Source: Oscillibacter sp. (GTDB taxonomy: Bacteria; Bacillota; Clostridia; Oscillospirales; Oscillospiraceae). From it: a stretch of DNA of 13,840 nt. The notes beneath the pieces were generated by a model. It ran no database searches, was not told the origin of the DNA, and saw only the letters and a list, made by a program, of their open reading frames with translations. This document shows positions 1 to 5,183 of the stretch, in pieces; position 1 is the first letter of the stretch, and each line of letters starts with the position of its first letter. The stretch lies in assembly GCA_024404295.1 (NCBI GenBank), contig JAKSQE010000018.1, positions 1-13,840 of the forward strand, in the 5' to 3' direction. The translations under genes were made by a program, and so were the position numbers.

Positions 1-527
1 TGCAGGGGGATAGTGCCCTCATGATAGTGCTCAACGCCAGCGATCTCGCGGCCGCCCAGACGACCAGAGCAGCAGCACTTGATACCCTTAGCGCCAGCAC
101 GCATGGCGCGAGCCATAGCGTTCTTCATAGCGCGGCGGTGAGAGATACGCTTCTCCAGCTGCTGAGCAATGTTCTCAGCAACCAGCTGAGCATCCATATC
201 GGGGTTACGGACCTCGACGATGTTCAGCTTCACCTTCTTGCCGATGAGCTTCTCGACTGCAGCACGATACTGCTCGATCTGCTCGCCGCCCTTGCCGATG
301 ACAACACCGGGACGGGCGCAGTTCAGGAAGACGGTGACGGTGTCGTTAGCGCGCTCGATCTCGATCTTAGCAACGCCGGCACCAAACAGAGCCTTCTTCA
401 GATACTTACGGATCTTCTGATCCTCAACGATCAGGTCGCCGACCTTCTCTTCACTGGCATACCAACGGGAATCCCAGTCTTTGATGACGCCCACGCGCAG
501 GCCATGGGGATTAACTTTCTGTCCCAT
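1..527 (-). CDS. rpsC: 30S ribosomal protein S3 (partial, C-terminus off the left edge)
   Basis: Small-subunit protein of the 30S head; it helps line the mRNA entry channel. The first 175 residues are present, starting [13 protein letters not shown], the conserved S3 N-terminus. The KH domain is visible, with its GxxG loop (IGKGGE) at about residues 77-82, followed by the start of the S3 C-terminal domain ([10 protein letters not shown], then [10 protein letters not shown]). Full-length S3 is usually 210-235 residues, so several dozen are missing to the left of the window. The ATG at 525-527 is chosen because a strong GGGAGGAG ribosome binding site lies just upstream. It follows rplV by 19 bp, as in the standard S10 operon order. 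Family identity is certain from the sequence; nothing odd is seen. Confidence 0.97.
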   Translation of the reverse strand, partial: MGQKVNPHGLRVGVIKDWDSRWYASEEKVGDLIVEDQKIRKYLKKALFGAGVAKIEIERANDTVTVFLNCARPGVVIGKGGEQIEQYRAAVEKLIGKKVKLNIVEVRNPDMDAQLVAENIAQQLEKRISHRRAMKNAMARAMRAGAKGIKCCCSGRLGGREIAGVEHYHEGTIPL

Positions 528-546
528 AAACTGTCTCCTCCCTTTC

Positions 547-891
547 TTATGCCTTTTCCGTCACAGCCAGGGTGACGTGAGAAGTGCGCTTGTTGATACG
601 ATAAGCACGGCCCTGAGCGCGGGGCATAATGCGCTTCAGAATGGGGCCGGGGGTTGCAAACACCTCGGAAACCACCAGGTTGGCGGGATCCATGCCGAAA
701 TTGTTTTCAGCGTTTGCACAGGCGGACTTCAGGAGCTTCATCAGAGGCTCAGAAGCAGCCTTGGGAGTCTGCATCAGGATCGCCATGGCAGTGCCGGCGT
801 CCTTGCCGCGGATCAGATCGCAGACGATCTGAATCTTGCGGGGAGAGATGCGGACATAACGCAGATAAGCCTTAGCAGTCTTGTTTTCCAT
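547..891 (-). CDS. rplV: 50S ribosomal protein L22
   Basis: Large-subunit protein whose extended beta-hairpin lines the peptide exit tunnel. The 114 residues match the usual length of about 110. Family hallmarks are [17 protein letters not shown] near residue 14 and the long hairpin around [17 protein letters not shown] near the C-terminus, the segment where macrolide-resistance changes occur in other bacteria. The frame is open to an ATG at 900, but that codon directly abuts the AGGAGG site. The ATG at 889-891 sits 9 nt from AGGAGG, so I take it as the start ([10 protein letters not shown]). It lies between rpsS (18-bp gap) and rpsC and is certainly co-transcribed with them. Confidence 0.96.
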   Translation of the reverse strand: MENKTAKAYLRYVRISPRKIQIVCDLIRGKDAGTAMAILMQTPKAASEPLMKLLKSACANAENNFGMDPANLVVSEVFATPGPILKRIMPRAQGRAYRINKRTSHVTLAVTEKA

Positions 892-909
892 GTTCAGCAT
901 CCTCCTTTA

Positions 910-1167
910 TTATTTCGTATGACCACGGAAGGTACGGGTGGGAGCGAACTCACCCAGCTTGTGGCCGACCATGTCCTCCTGGACATACACGGGCACATGC
1001 TTACGACCGTCGTGGACAGCGATGGTGTGACCAACGAAGGCGGGGAAGATGGTGGAGCTACGGCTCCAGGTCTTCAGGACCTTCTTCTCGTTCTTCTCGT
1101 TCATTGCCTCAACGCGCTTCAGGAGCTCGGGGGCAACATAAGGGCCTTTCTTAACAGATCTGCTCAT
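910..1167 (-). CDS. rpsS: 30S ribosomal protein S19
   Basis: Small-subunit head protein that contacts S13 and the A-site finger of 23S rRNA. The 85-residue length is typical, with [11 protein letters not shown] at the N-terminus and the conserved block [12 protein letters not shown], then [18 protein letters not shown]. The start has AAGGAGG 10 nt upstream. That site overlaps the TAA stop of rplB (1183-1185), so translation is probably coupled to L2 synthesis. Standard position between rplB and rplV. Confidence 0.97.
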   Translation of the reverse strand: MSRSVKKGPYVAPELLKRVEAMNEKNEKKVLKTWSRSSTIFPAFVGHTIAVHDGRKHVPVYVQEDMVGHKLGEFAPTRTFRGHTK

Positions 1168-1182
1168 ATTACCTTTGCCTCC

Positions 1183-2016
1183 TTACTTTTCGTTACGACG
1201 CTTCACGATGAACTTGCTGGTAGGATTCTTGCCCTTGCGGGTCTTGTAGCCCAGAGCGGGCTTACCCCAAGGAGTAACAGGGCCGGGACGACCGACAGGA
1301 GCGCGGCCCTCACCACCACCGTGGGGGTGGTCATTGGGGTTCATAACGCTACCGCGAACGGTGGGACGCCAACCCATGTGACGCTTACGGCCAGCCTTAC
1401 CAATGTTGATGTTCTCGTGATCGGTGTTACCAACCTGACCAATAGTGGCATAGCAGTTGGTACGAACGATACGGACCTCGCCGGAGGGCATACGGATCTG
1501 AGCATCGTTGCCTTCCTTAGCCATCAGCTGAGCAGCAGTACCAGCGGCGCGAACCAGCTGAGCACCGTTGCCGGGATGCAGCTCGATGTTGTGAATCTCA
1601 GTACCAACGGGAATGTTGGCGATGGGCAGTGCGTTGCCGGGCAGAATATCGGCATCGGGACCGGTCATGATCTTGTGACCAGCCTTCAGGCCAACAGGAG
1701 CCAGGATGTAGCGACGCTCGCCATCCTCGTACTCGATCAGAGCGATGTTAGCGCTGCGGTTGGGGTCATACTGCAGGTTGATAACAACTGCAGAGCCCAT
1801 CTTGTCGCGCTTGAAATCGATGATACGATACTTACGCTTGTTGCCGCCGCCACGATGACGAACGGTGATGCGGCCGTAGCTGTTACGGCCAGCGTGCTTC
1901 TGCAGGGTTTCAACCAGAGAAGCCTCGGGCTTTGCCTTCTTGTCGATGCCGTCGAAACCAGACACCGTCATCTGACGGCGGGAAGGAGTCGTCGGCTTAA
2001 AAGTTTTAATAGACAT
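1183..2016 (-). CDS. rplB: 50S ribosomal protein L2
   Basis: Primary 23S rRNA-binding protein close to the peptidyl transferase centre. Its 277 residues match the family. The N-terminal RNA-binding OB-fold includes the [12 protein letters not shown] block near residues 53-64. The C-terminal block [13 protein letters not shown] contains the invariant histidine (H230 here, corresponding to H229 of E. coli L2). The SH3-like domain ends in a basic tail ([11 protein letters not shown]). The start has an AAGGAG site 9 nt upstream, and the rplW stop runs into that site (TAAGGAAGGAG), which again points to translational coupling. No anomalies. Confidence 0.98.
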   Translation of the reverse strand: MSIKTFKPTTPSRRQMTVSGFDGIDKKAKPEASLVETLQKHAGRNSYGRITVRHRGGGNKRKYRIIDFKRDKMGSAVVINLQYDPNRSANIALIEYEDGERRYILAPVGLKAGHKIMTGPDADILPGNALPIANIPVGTEIHNIELHPGNGAQLVRAAGTAAQLMAKEGNDAQIRMPSGEVRIVRTNCYATIGQVGNTDHENINIGKAGRKRHMGWRPTVRGSVMNPNDHPHGGGEGRAPVGRPGPVTPWGKPALGYKTRKGKNPTSKFIVKRRNEK

Positions 2017-2033
2017 TCTGCTTTACTCCTTCC

Positions 2034-2327
2034 TTAGACCATACCCTCGAAGAACTCGATGGTCTTAGAGTCGCTGGTCAGCTGCACATAAGCCTTTTTC
2101 CAGCTCTTGGTCATGCCGGGACGGCCAGCGCCCATGCGCTTTGCCTTGCCGGGCACGTTCAGGGTGTTGACGGAAGCGACCTTCACACCGAAGATCTCCT
2201 CAACAGCCTTCTTGATCTCGATCTTACCAGCGTCCTTAGCAACCTCGAAGACGTACTTCTTGTCGGCAGAGCCGGCCATGGCGCGCTCGGTGATGATGGG
2301 ACGAATAACGATATCGTAAGCGGTCAT
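2034..2327 (-). CDS. rplW: 50S ribosomal protein L23
   Basis: Exit-tunnel protein and docking site for trigger factor and the signal recognition particle. Its 97 residues match bacterial L23: N-terminal YDIVIRPIITERA, then FEVAKDAGKIEIKKAVEEIFGVKV, then a loop rich in basic residues (PGKAKRMGAGRPGMTKSWKKAYV). Its ATG overlaps the TAA of rplD by one base (TAATG at 2325-2329), so initiation should depend on ribosomes finishing L4. Confidence 0.97.
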   Translation of the reverse strand: MTAYDIVIRPIITERAMAGSADKKYVFEVAKDAGKIEIKKAVEEIFGVKVASVNTLNVPGKAKRMGAGRPGMTKSWKKAYVQLTSDSKTIEFFEGMV

Positions 2328-2950
2328 TATGCGTACACCTCCTCGATAGTAGCAAGGGCAGAGCGATCAACAACCAGATACTGAGCATTCACGATGTCAT
2401 AGACATTCAGCTGAGCAGCGGGAGTGGTCACGATGCCGGGGATATTGCGTGCGCTCTTGACAACCACGGTGTCAACAGCGGGAGTAACGACGACAGCCTT
2501 GCTGTCAACGTTCACAGCGTTCAGGAACTTGCGGAAGTCAGCGGTCTTGATGGCGTCCATCTTGATGGAGTCGATCACAACCAGCTTGCCCTCAGCCACC
2601 TTAGCGGAGAGGACGGACTTCAGAGCCAGGCGCTTCACCTTCTTGTTCAGCACATAGCTGTAATCACGGGGCTTGGGTGCGAACACGATACCGCCGTGAG
2701 TCCACTGAGGAGCACGAGTGCTGCCCTGACGAGCGTGGCCGGTGCCCTTCTGGCGCCAAGGCTTTCTGCCACCGCCGGAGACCTCTGCACGAGTCAGAGC
2801 GCTCTGGGTGCCCTGTCTGCAGTTTGCCAAGTGATTCTTGACAACCTCATGCACAACGACTGCGTTGGGCTCGACGCCAAAGATAGCATCGTTCAGTTCC
2901 ACAGTACCGACTTCTGCGCCGGCCATGTTCAAAACTTTGATCGTAGACAT
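2327..2950 (-). CDS. rplD: 50S ribosomal protein L4
   Basis: Large-subunit protein with an extended loop reaching the exit tunnel. In E. coli it is also the repressor that acts on the S10 operon leader. It has 207 residues. The tunnel loop (about residues 59-92) is intact and basic, including GGGRKPWRQKGTGHARQGS. The C-terminal globular domain ends near NAQYLVVDRSALATIEEVYA. The start is 18 bp after the rplC stop, with AAAGGGG as the binding site. Because the operon carries a folded leader (4141-4418), L4 is the obvious first candidate for its ligand; that link is inferred from E. coli and not visible in the protein. Confidence 0.97.
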   Translation of the reverse strand: MSTIKVLNMAGAEVGTVELNDAIFGVEPNAVVVHEVVKNHLANCRQGTQSALTRAEVSGGGRKPWRQKGTGHARQGSTRAPQWTHGGIVFAPKPRDYSYVLNKKVKRLALKSVLSAKVAEGKLVVIDSIKMDAIKTADFRKFLNAVNVDSKAVVVTPAVDTVVVKSARNIPGIVTTPAAQLNVYDIVNAQYLVVDRSALATIEEVYA

Positions 2951-2968
2951 TACTTAAGCACCCCTTTC

Positions 2969-3688
2969 TTATTTCGTTCTGGCGGAAGCCTTCTGGGGAT
3001 TGCGGCCGGAAGCCTTCTGCGGGTTCTTGCTGATATCGGCGCCTGCCTGCTTTGCCTTGTGGACCTTGACGGTGGACTTGATGGTCACCAGACCGCCCTT
3101 GGGGCCAGGGATGGCACCGCAAACAACCAGCATATTCAGCTCGGGATCAACCTTGACAACAGTCAGGTTCTGGACGGTGACCTGGTCAACGCCCATGTGG
3201 CCGGCACCGATCTTGCCCTTGAAGATACGGGAAGGATCAGTGGAGGAGCCCATAGAACCAGCGTGACGATGGACAGGGCCGCCGCCGTGGCTGGTAGGAG
3301 TGCGCTGTGCGCCCCAACGCTTGATAACACCCTGGTAGCCATGACCCTTGCTGATGCCGGTGACGTCAACGAAATCACCAACAGCGAAGGTGTCAGCCTT
3401 CACGATGTCGCCGATGTTCAGCTCGGCAGCATTGTCCAGGTTGAACTCGCGCAGGAACTTCTTGGGAGAAACGCCAGCCTTGTTCAGGTGGCCCATCTCG
3501 CCCTTAGACAGCTTCTTCTCGGTAACATCCTCGTAACCGAGCTGAACTGCCTCGTAGCCTTCCTTTTCGGAAGTCTTCTTCTGAACGACCGTGCAAGGAC
3601 CCGCCTCAATGACAGTGACGGGGATCACGTGGCCGTTCTCGTCAAAAATCTGGGACATGCCCACTTTTTTGCCGATGATTGCCTTCAT
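2969..3688 (-). CDS. rplC: 50S ribosomal protein L3
   Basis: Primary-assembly 23S rRNA-binding protein whose finger reaches toward the peptidyl transferase centre. It has 239 residues from MKAIIGKKVGMSQIF, the canonical N-terminus. Family motifs are GISKGHGYQGVIKRWG and GGGPVHRHAGSMGSSTDPSRIFKG, followed by GHMGVDQVTVQNL. The frame stays open to 3745, but the ATG at 3686-3688 has AGGAGG at the right distance and gives the canonical N-terminus. The C-terminal tail after VTIKSTVKVHKA is extended and contains a tandem repeat, NPQKASGR then NPQKASAR. The 140-bp gap from rpsJ holds a structured element described separately. Confidence 0.97.
   Translation of the reverse strand: MKAIIGKKVGMSQIFDENGHVIPVTVIEAGPCTVVQKKTSEKEGYEAVQLGYEDVTEKKLSKGEMGHLNKAGVSPKKFLREFNLDNAAELNIGDIVKADTFAVGDFVDVTGISKGHGYQGVIKRWGAQRTPTSHGGGPVHRHAGSMGSSTDPSRIFKGKIGAGHMGVDQVTVQNLTVVKVDPELNMLVVCGAIPGPKGGLVTIKSTVKVHKAKQAGADISKNPQKASGRNPQKASARTK
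2978..3025 (-). repeat. 24-bp tandem duplication in the 3' end of rplC
   Basis: Two adjacent 24-base units (3002-3025 and 2978-3001, reading the coding strand) match at 19 of 24 positions. They encode NPQKASGR and NPQKASAR, in phase with the codons. Four of the five differences lie at or near third codon positions and one changes Gly to Ala. This looks like an old in-frame duplication that lengthened the basic L3 tail by eight residues. Confidence 0.8.
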
Positions 3689-3828
3689 TGTGTATTTCCT
3701 CCTGTTTAGGTTATTGGTCGGCTTAGATACGGTGGGTAACCGCATTGCTCTGCCGACGTGACCCGCTCATCTCGCAAGTGATGAGCATTGGGTAGCAAAC
3801 AATATTAAATAAGGTATTGCGACTGGGA
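3689..3828 (-). promoter_or_regulatory. structured RNA element between rpsJ and rplC (putative r-protein regulatory site)
   Basis: Read as minus-strand RNA, this 140-nt gap holds two stems. Stem A pairs 3790-3793 plus 3780-3786 with 3761-3764 plus 3765-3771: an 11-bp helix (ACCC + GCUCAUC with GAUGAGC + GGGU) with a 3-nt bulge and an 8-nt loop, ACUUGCGA. Six loop bases (UUGCGA, complement of 3772-3777) are perfectly complementary to UCGCAA upstream (complement of 3817-3822), which would close a pseudoknot. Stem B pairs GUCGGC with GCCGAC (3752-3757 with 3718-3723) around an inner CGGU/ACCG hairpin and ends just before the rplC ribosome binding site. No U-tract follows either stem, so this is not an intrinsic terminator. 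Role inferred: translational control or mRNA processing. Confidence 0.55.
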
Positions 3829-4140
3829 TTACAGCTTGATCTCGATCTCAACGCCAGCGGGCAGCTCCAGAGCCATCAGAGCCTCAACGGTCTTGGGGCT
3901 GGACTTGGTGATGTCGATCAGACGCTTGTGGGTACGACGCTCAAACTGCTCACGGCTGTCCTTATACTTATGAACAGCGCGCAGGATGGTGACGACCTCT
4001 TTCTTGGTGGGCAGAGGGATGGGGCCGGAAACCTCAGCGCCGGTGCGCTTAGCGGTCTCGACAATCTTCTCTGCGCTCTGGTCGATGACCTGGTGGTCAT
4101 AGGCCTTCAGACGAATGCGGATCATTTCCTTCTGTGCCAT
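3829..4140 (-). CDS. rpsJ: 30S ribosomal protein S10
   Basis: Small-subunit head protein that also partners NusB in transcription antitermination complexes. It has 103 residues from [16 protein letters not shown], the canonical start, and keeps the family blocks [16 protein letters not shown] and [15 protein letters not shown]. The frame is open 12 codons further upstream, but the ATG at 4138-4140 has AGGAGG 9 nt upstream and gives the canonical N-terminus. It is the first gene of the operon, with no tuf or fusA directly upstream (a HIT-family gene is there instead). It is transcribed from the promoter at 4425-4453 through a 278-nt leader. Confidence 0.97.
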   Translation of the reverse strand: MAQKEMIRIRLKAYDHQVIDQSAEKIVETAKRTGAEVSGPIPLPTKKEVVTILRAVHKYKDSREQFERRTHKRLIDITKSSPKTVEALMALELPAGVEIEIKL

Positions 4141-4418
4141 GGTTTGTTTTCCTCCTGAATTTCGTAGGTTGTTCACTTAGTCTCGACGACCTACGGCGAG
4201 AGACATTTCTATACGCTTTACCGTGCGTATCATTCCCGCTCATGAAAAATACCGGCGCATCGCTGGCCGGTACATATCCATGGCGTGGCGATCTACGCTA
4301 CGCATAGGACTTCTCAGCCGCCCGATTATCGGACATACTCCCCGGAAGTTACCTCCTTGCGGAGCAATCTCCCGGTTCATCGCAGTATCCATGTGCAGAA
4401 TACTTCCGTCACACGGAC
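4141..4418 (-). promoter_or_regulatory. S10 operon leader: multi-hairpin 5' UTR
   Basis: Gene-free 278-nt leader between the predicted start site (G4418) and rpsJ. On the minus strand it folds into consecutive local hairpins. P1 is 4405-4417 (UCCGU/ACGGA). P2 is 4384-4404 (AGUAUUC/GGAUACU) and abuts P1. P3 is 4342-4375, a 7-bp outer stem CCGGGAG/CUUCCGG enclosing CUCC-GCAA-GGAG with a GNRA tetraloop. P4 is 4320-4334 (GUCCGA/UCGGGC). P5 is 4283-4303 (GCGUAGCG/CGCCACGC, one mismatch). P6 is 4250-4272, the terminator-like stem. P7 is 4211-4230 (AUACGC/GCGUAU). P8 is two interleaved stems in 4163-4204. P2, P3 and P4 contain wobble pairs that pair only in minus-strand RNA, which supports this strand. 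The likely ligand is a ribosomal protein, L4 by analogy with E. coli; that is inference. Confidence 0.75.
4245..4272 (-). terminator. terminator-like attenuator hairpin inside the S10 leader
   Basis: A perfect 7-bp GC-rich stem (UACCGGC 4266-4272 with GCCGGUA 4250-4256) with a 9-nt loop is followed directly by five U residues (4245-4249). This is the form of a Rho-independent terminator on the operon's own strand, about 105 nt before rpsJ. Since the operon must be expressed, it would act as a conditional attenuator. Five loop bases (GCGAU, 4259-4263) are complementary to AUCGC in the P5 hairpin (4288-4292), a possible alternative or kissing pairing. The short stem and U-tract make efficiency uncertain. 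Confidence 0.6.
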
Positions 4419-4424
4419 TTGTTT

Positions 4425-4453
4425 ATCATAAAAGATAGTCCTGAAAATGTCAA
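4425..4453 (-). promoter_or_regulatory. sigma-A promoter of the S10 operon
   Basis: On the minus strand a perfect -35 TTGACA (4448-4453) is separated by exactly 17 bp from the -10 TATGAT (4425-4430, 5 of 6 consensus). Counting from the -10 places the start at G4418, giving a GTP-initiated transcript whose first hairpin begins at the second nucleotide. Start with GTP would fit growth-rate control through GTP pools as known for Firmicutes rRNA promoters; that is inference. Confidence 0.88.
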
Positions 4454-4456
4454 TAG

Positions 4457-4494
4457 TTTTTTCTCTGTTTTTCATAAAATTTCTAATTTTTTTT
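4457..4494 (-). promoter_or_regulatory. phased A-tracts upstream of the S10 promoter (UP-element-like)
   Basis: Four A/T tracts on the minus strand are centred near 4459.5, 4470, 4479.5 and 4490.5 (runs of 6 A, 5 A, AAATTTT and 8 A). Spacing of about 10-11 bp places them on one face of the helix immediately upstream of the -35. This pattern produces intrinsic DNA bending and resembles an UP element for the RNA polymerase alpha subunit. The remaining stretch to the next terminator (4495-4587) shows no gene or clear signal. Confidence 0.6.
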
Positions 4495-4587
4495 CGTGAT
4501 TCATAGGAACCACACGGTGATGGGGTAATCTCGCACCTTTTTTCTGCCATCGAGCGAATCATACCGGTACCGCCTGCACTTTTTCAG

Positions 4588-4618
4588 AAAAAAGCAGAGA
4601 GGCATGCCTCTCTGCTTT
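4588..4618 (-). terminator. Rho-independent terminator of the HIT-family gene
   Basis: Positions 4591-4618 are a perfect 28-bp palindrome (core GCAGAGAGGC/GCCTCTCTGC) and the minus strand continues as a run of six U (4588-4593). It lies 15 bp after the HIT stop codon and insulates the S10 promoter from upstream transcription. Confidence 0.9.
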
Positions 4619-4632
4619 ATGGTGCTCAATTC

Positions 4633-5055
4633 TTACAGGCCCAGCTTTGCCTTCAGAGCATCGATCATTTCCTGATACTCTGCATCACTCAGCAGAACGG
4701 GCTCAGGATTGGTGATCTGGAAGTTGCCGCCAAACTCAAAGCCGCCCTCATACTTGGGAACGATATGGAAATGCAGATGGGGATTGGTGTCGCCGAAAGA
4801 AGCCAGATTCAGCTTGGTGCAGCCCCACAGCTCCTTGACAGCGCCGGAAGCGCGTGCGATATCCTCAGCGAAATCAGCGCACTCCTGAGCGGTGCACTCG
4901 CACAGCTCCTTCTTGTGGTTCTTCAGAGCCACAACGCAGCGGCCCTTATGAGCCTGATCCTTGAACAGATACAGAACGCCAGCCTTCATCTCGCCGACCT
5001 TAAACATAATAGCCTCACGGCCCTCATGATGCTCATCGCAATAGAAACAACCCAT
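4633..5055 (-). CDS. HIT-family nucleotide hydrolase/transferase
   Basis: A 140-residue protein of the histidine-triad superfamily, enzymes that hydrolyse or transfer nucleotide phosphoramidates and related AMP/ADP derivatives. The signature HLHFHIVPK at residues 93-101 supplies the H-x-H-x-H triad (H93, H95, H97), preceded by GDTNP. An N-terminal CFYC (C3, C6) could form part of the zinc site seen in many HIT proteins. The ATG at 5053-5055 has GAGGAGG 8 nt upstream. A second ATG at 5091 with its own AAAGGAG would add 12 residues, but the conserved region begins at the chosen start. The exact substrate cannot be told. It is transcribed after prfC and ends in its own strong terminator. Confidence 0.9.
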   Translation of the reverse strand: MGCFYCDEHHEGREAIMFKVGEMKAGVLYLFKDQAHKGRCVVALKNHKKELCECTAQECADFAEDIARASGAVKELWGCTKLNLASFGDTNPHLHFHIVPKYEGGFEFGGNFQITNPEPVLLSDAEYQEMIDALKAKLGL

Positions 5056-5109
5056 GATAAGTTCCTCCTCAATCTTTGGGCAAATGCCCATATTTCTCCT
5101 TTAAGATAC

Positions 5110-5151
5110 AACGAATGCGTCCACCCGTCAAGAGCAGACGCATTCGTTTTT
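5110..5151. other. 12-bp inverted repeat between prfC and the HIT gene
   Basis: Perfect arms AACGAATGCGTC (5110-5121) and GACGCATTCGTT (5137-5148) flank a 15-nt loop. The run of five T (5147-5151) lies on the plus-strand side, as for a plus-strand terminator, yet both neighbouring genes are on the minus strand. On the minus strand the stem is followed by UGUAUC, a poor U-tract. It may be a weak prfC terminator, a block to antisense transcription, or a 5' hairpin of the HIT transcript. The structure is certain; the role is open. Confidence 0.6.
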
Positions 5152-5155
5152 ATAA

Positions 5156-5183
5156 TTTATAATAGGTATGTTTACACAGACAA
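5156..5183 (-). promoter_or_regulatory. possible promoter for the HIT gene
   Basis: On the minus strand TTGTCT (5178-5183, 4 of 6) and TATAAA (5156-5161, 5 of 6) are 16 bp apart, overlapping the end of prfC. A start near 5149 would place the 12-bp inverted repeat at the extreme 5' end of the mRNA. The match is moderate in an AT-rich stretch, so this is tentative. Confidence 0.35.

Noticed and set aside
481..2037. 518-aa open frame on the plus strand across rpsC-rplB
   Set aside because: It is antisense to five certain ribosomal protein genes, has no binding site and no recognisable domain. Such shadows arise because highly expressed genes avoid the codons that would give stops on the other strand.
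4223..4438. 71-aa plus-strand open frame in the S10 leader
   Set aside because: Opposite the structured leader, no binding site and no similarity recognised; wobble pairs support function of the minus strand instead.
4377..4562. 61-aa minus-strand open frame over the S10 promoter
   Set aside because: It spans the A-tracts, -35 and -10 and has no binding site; the promoter reading explains the sequence better.
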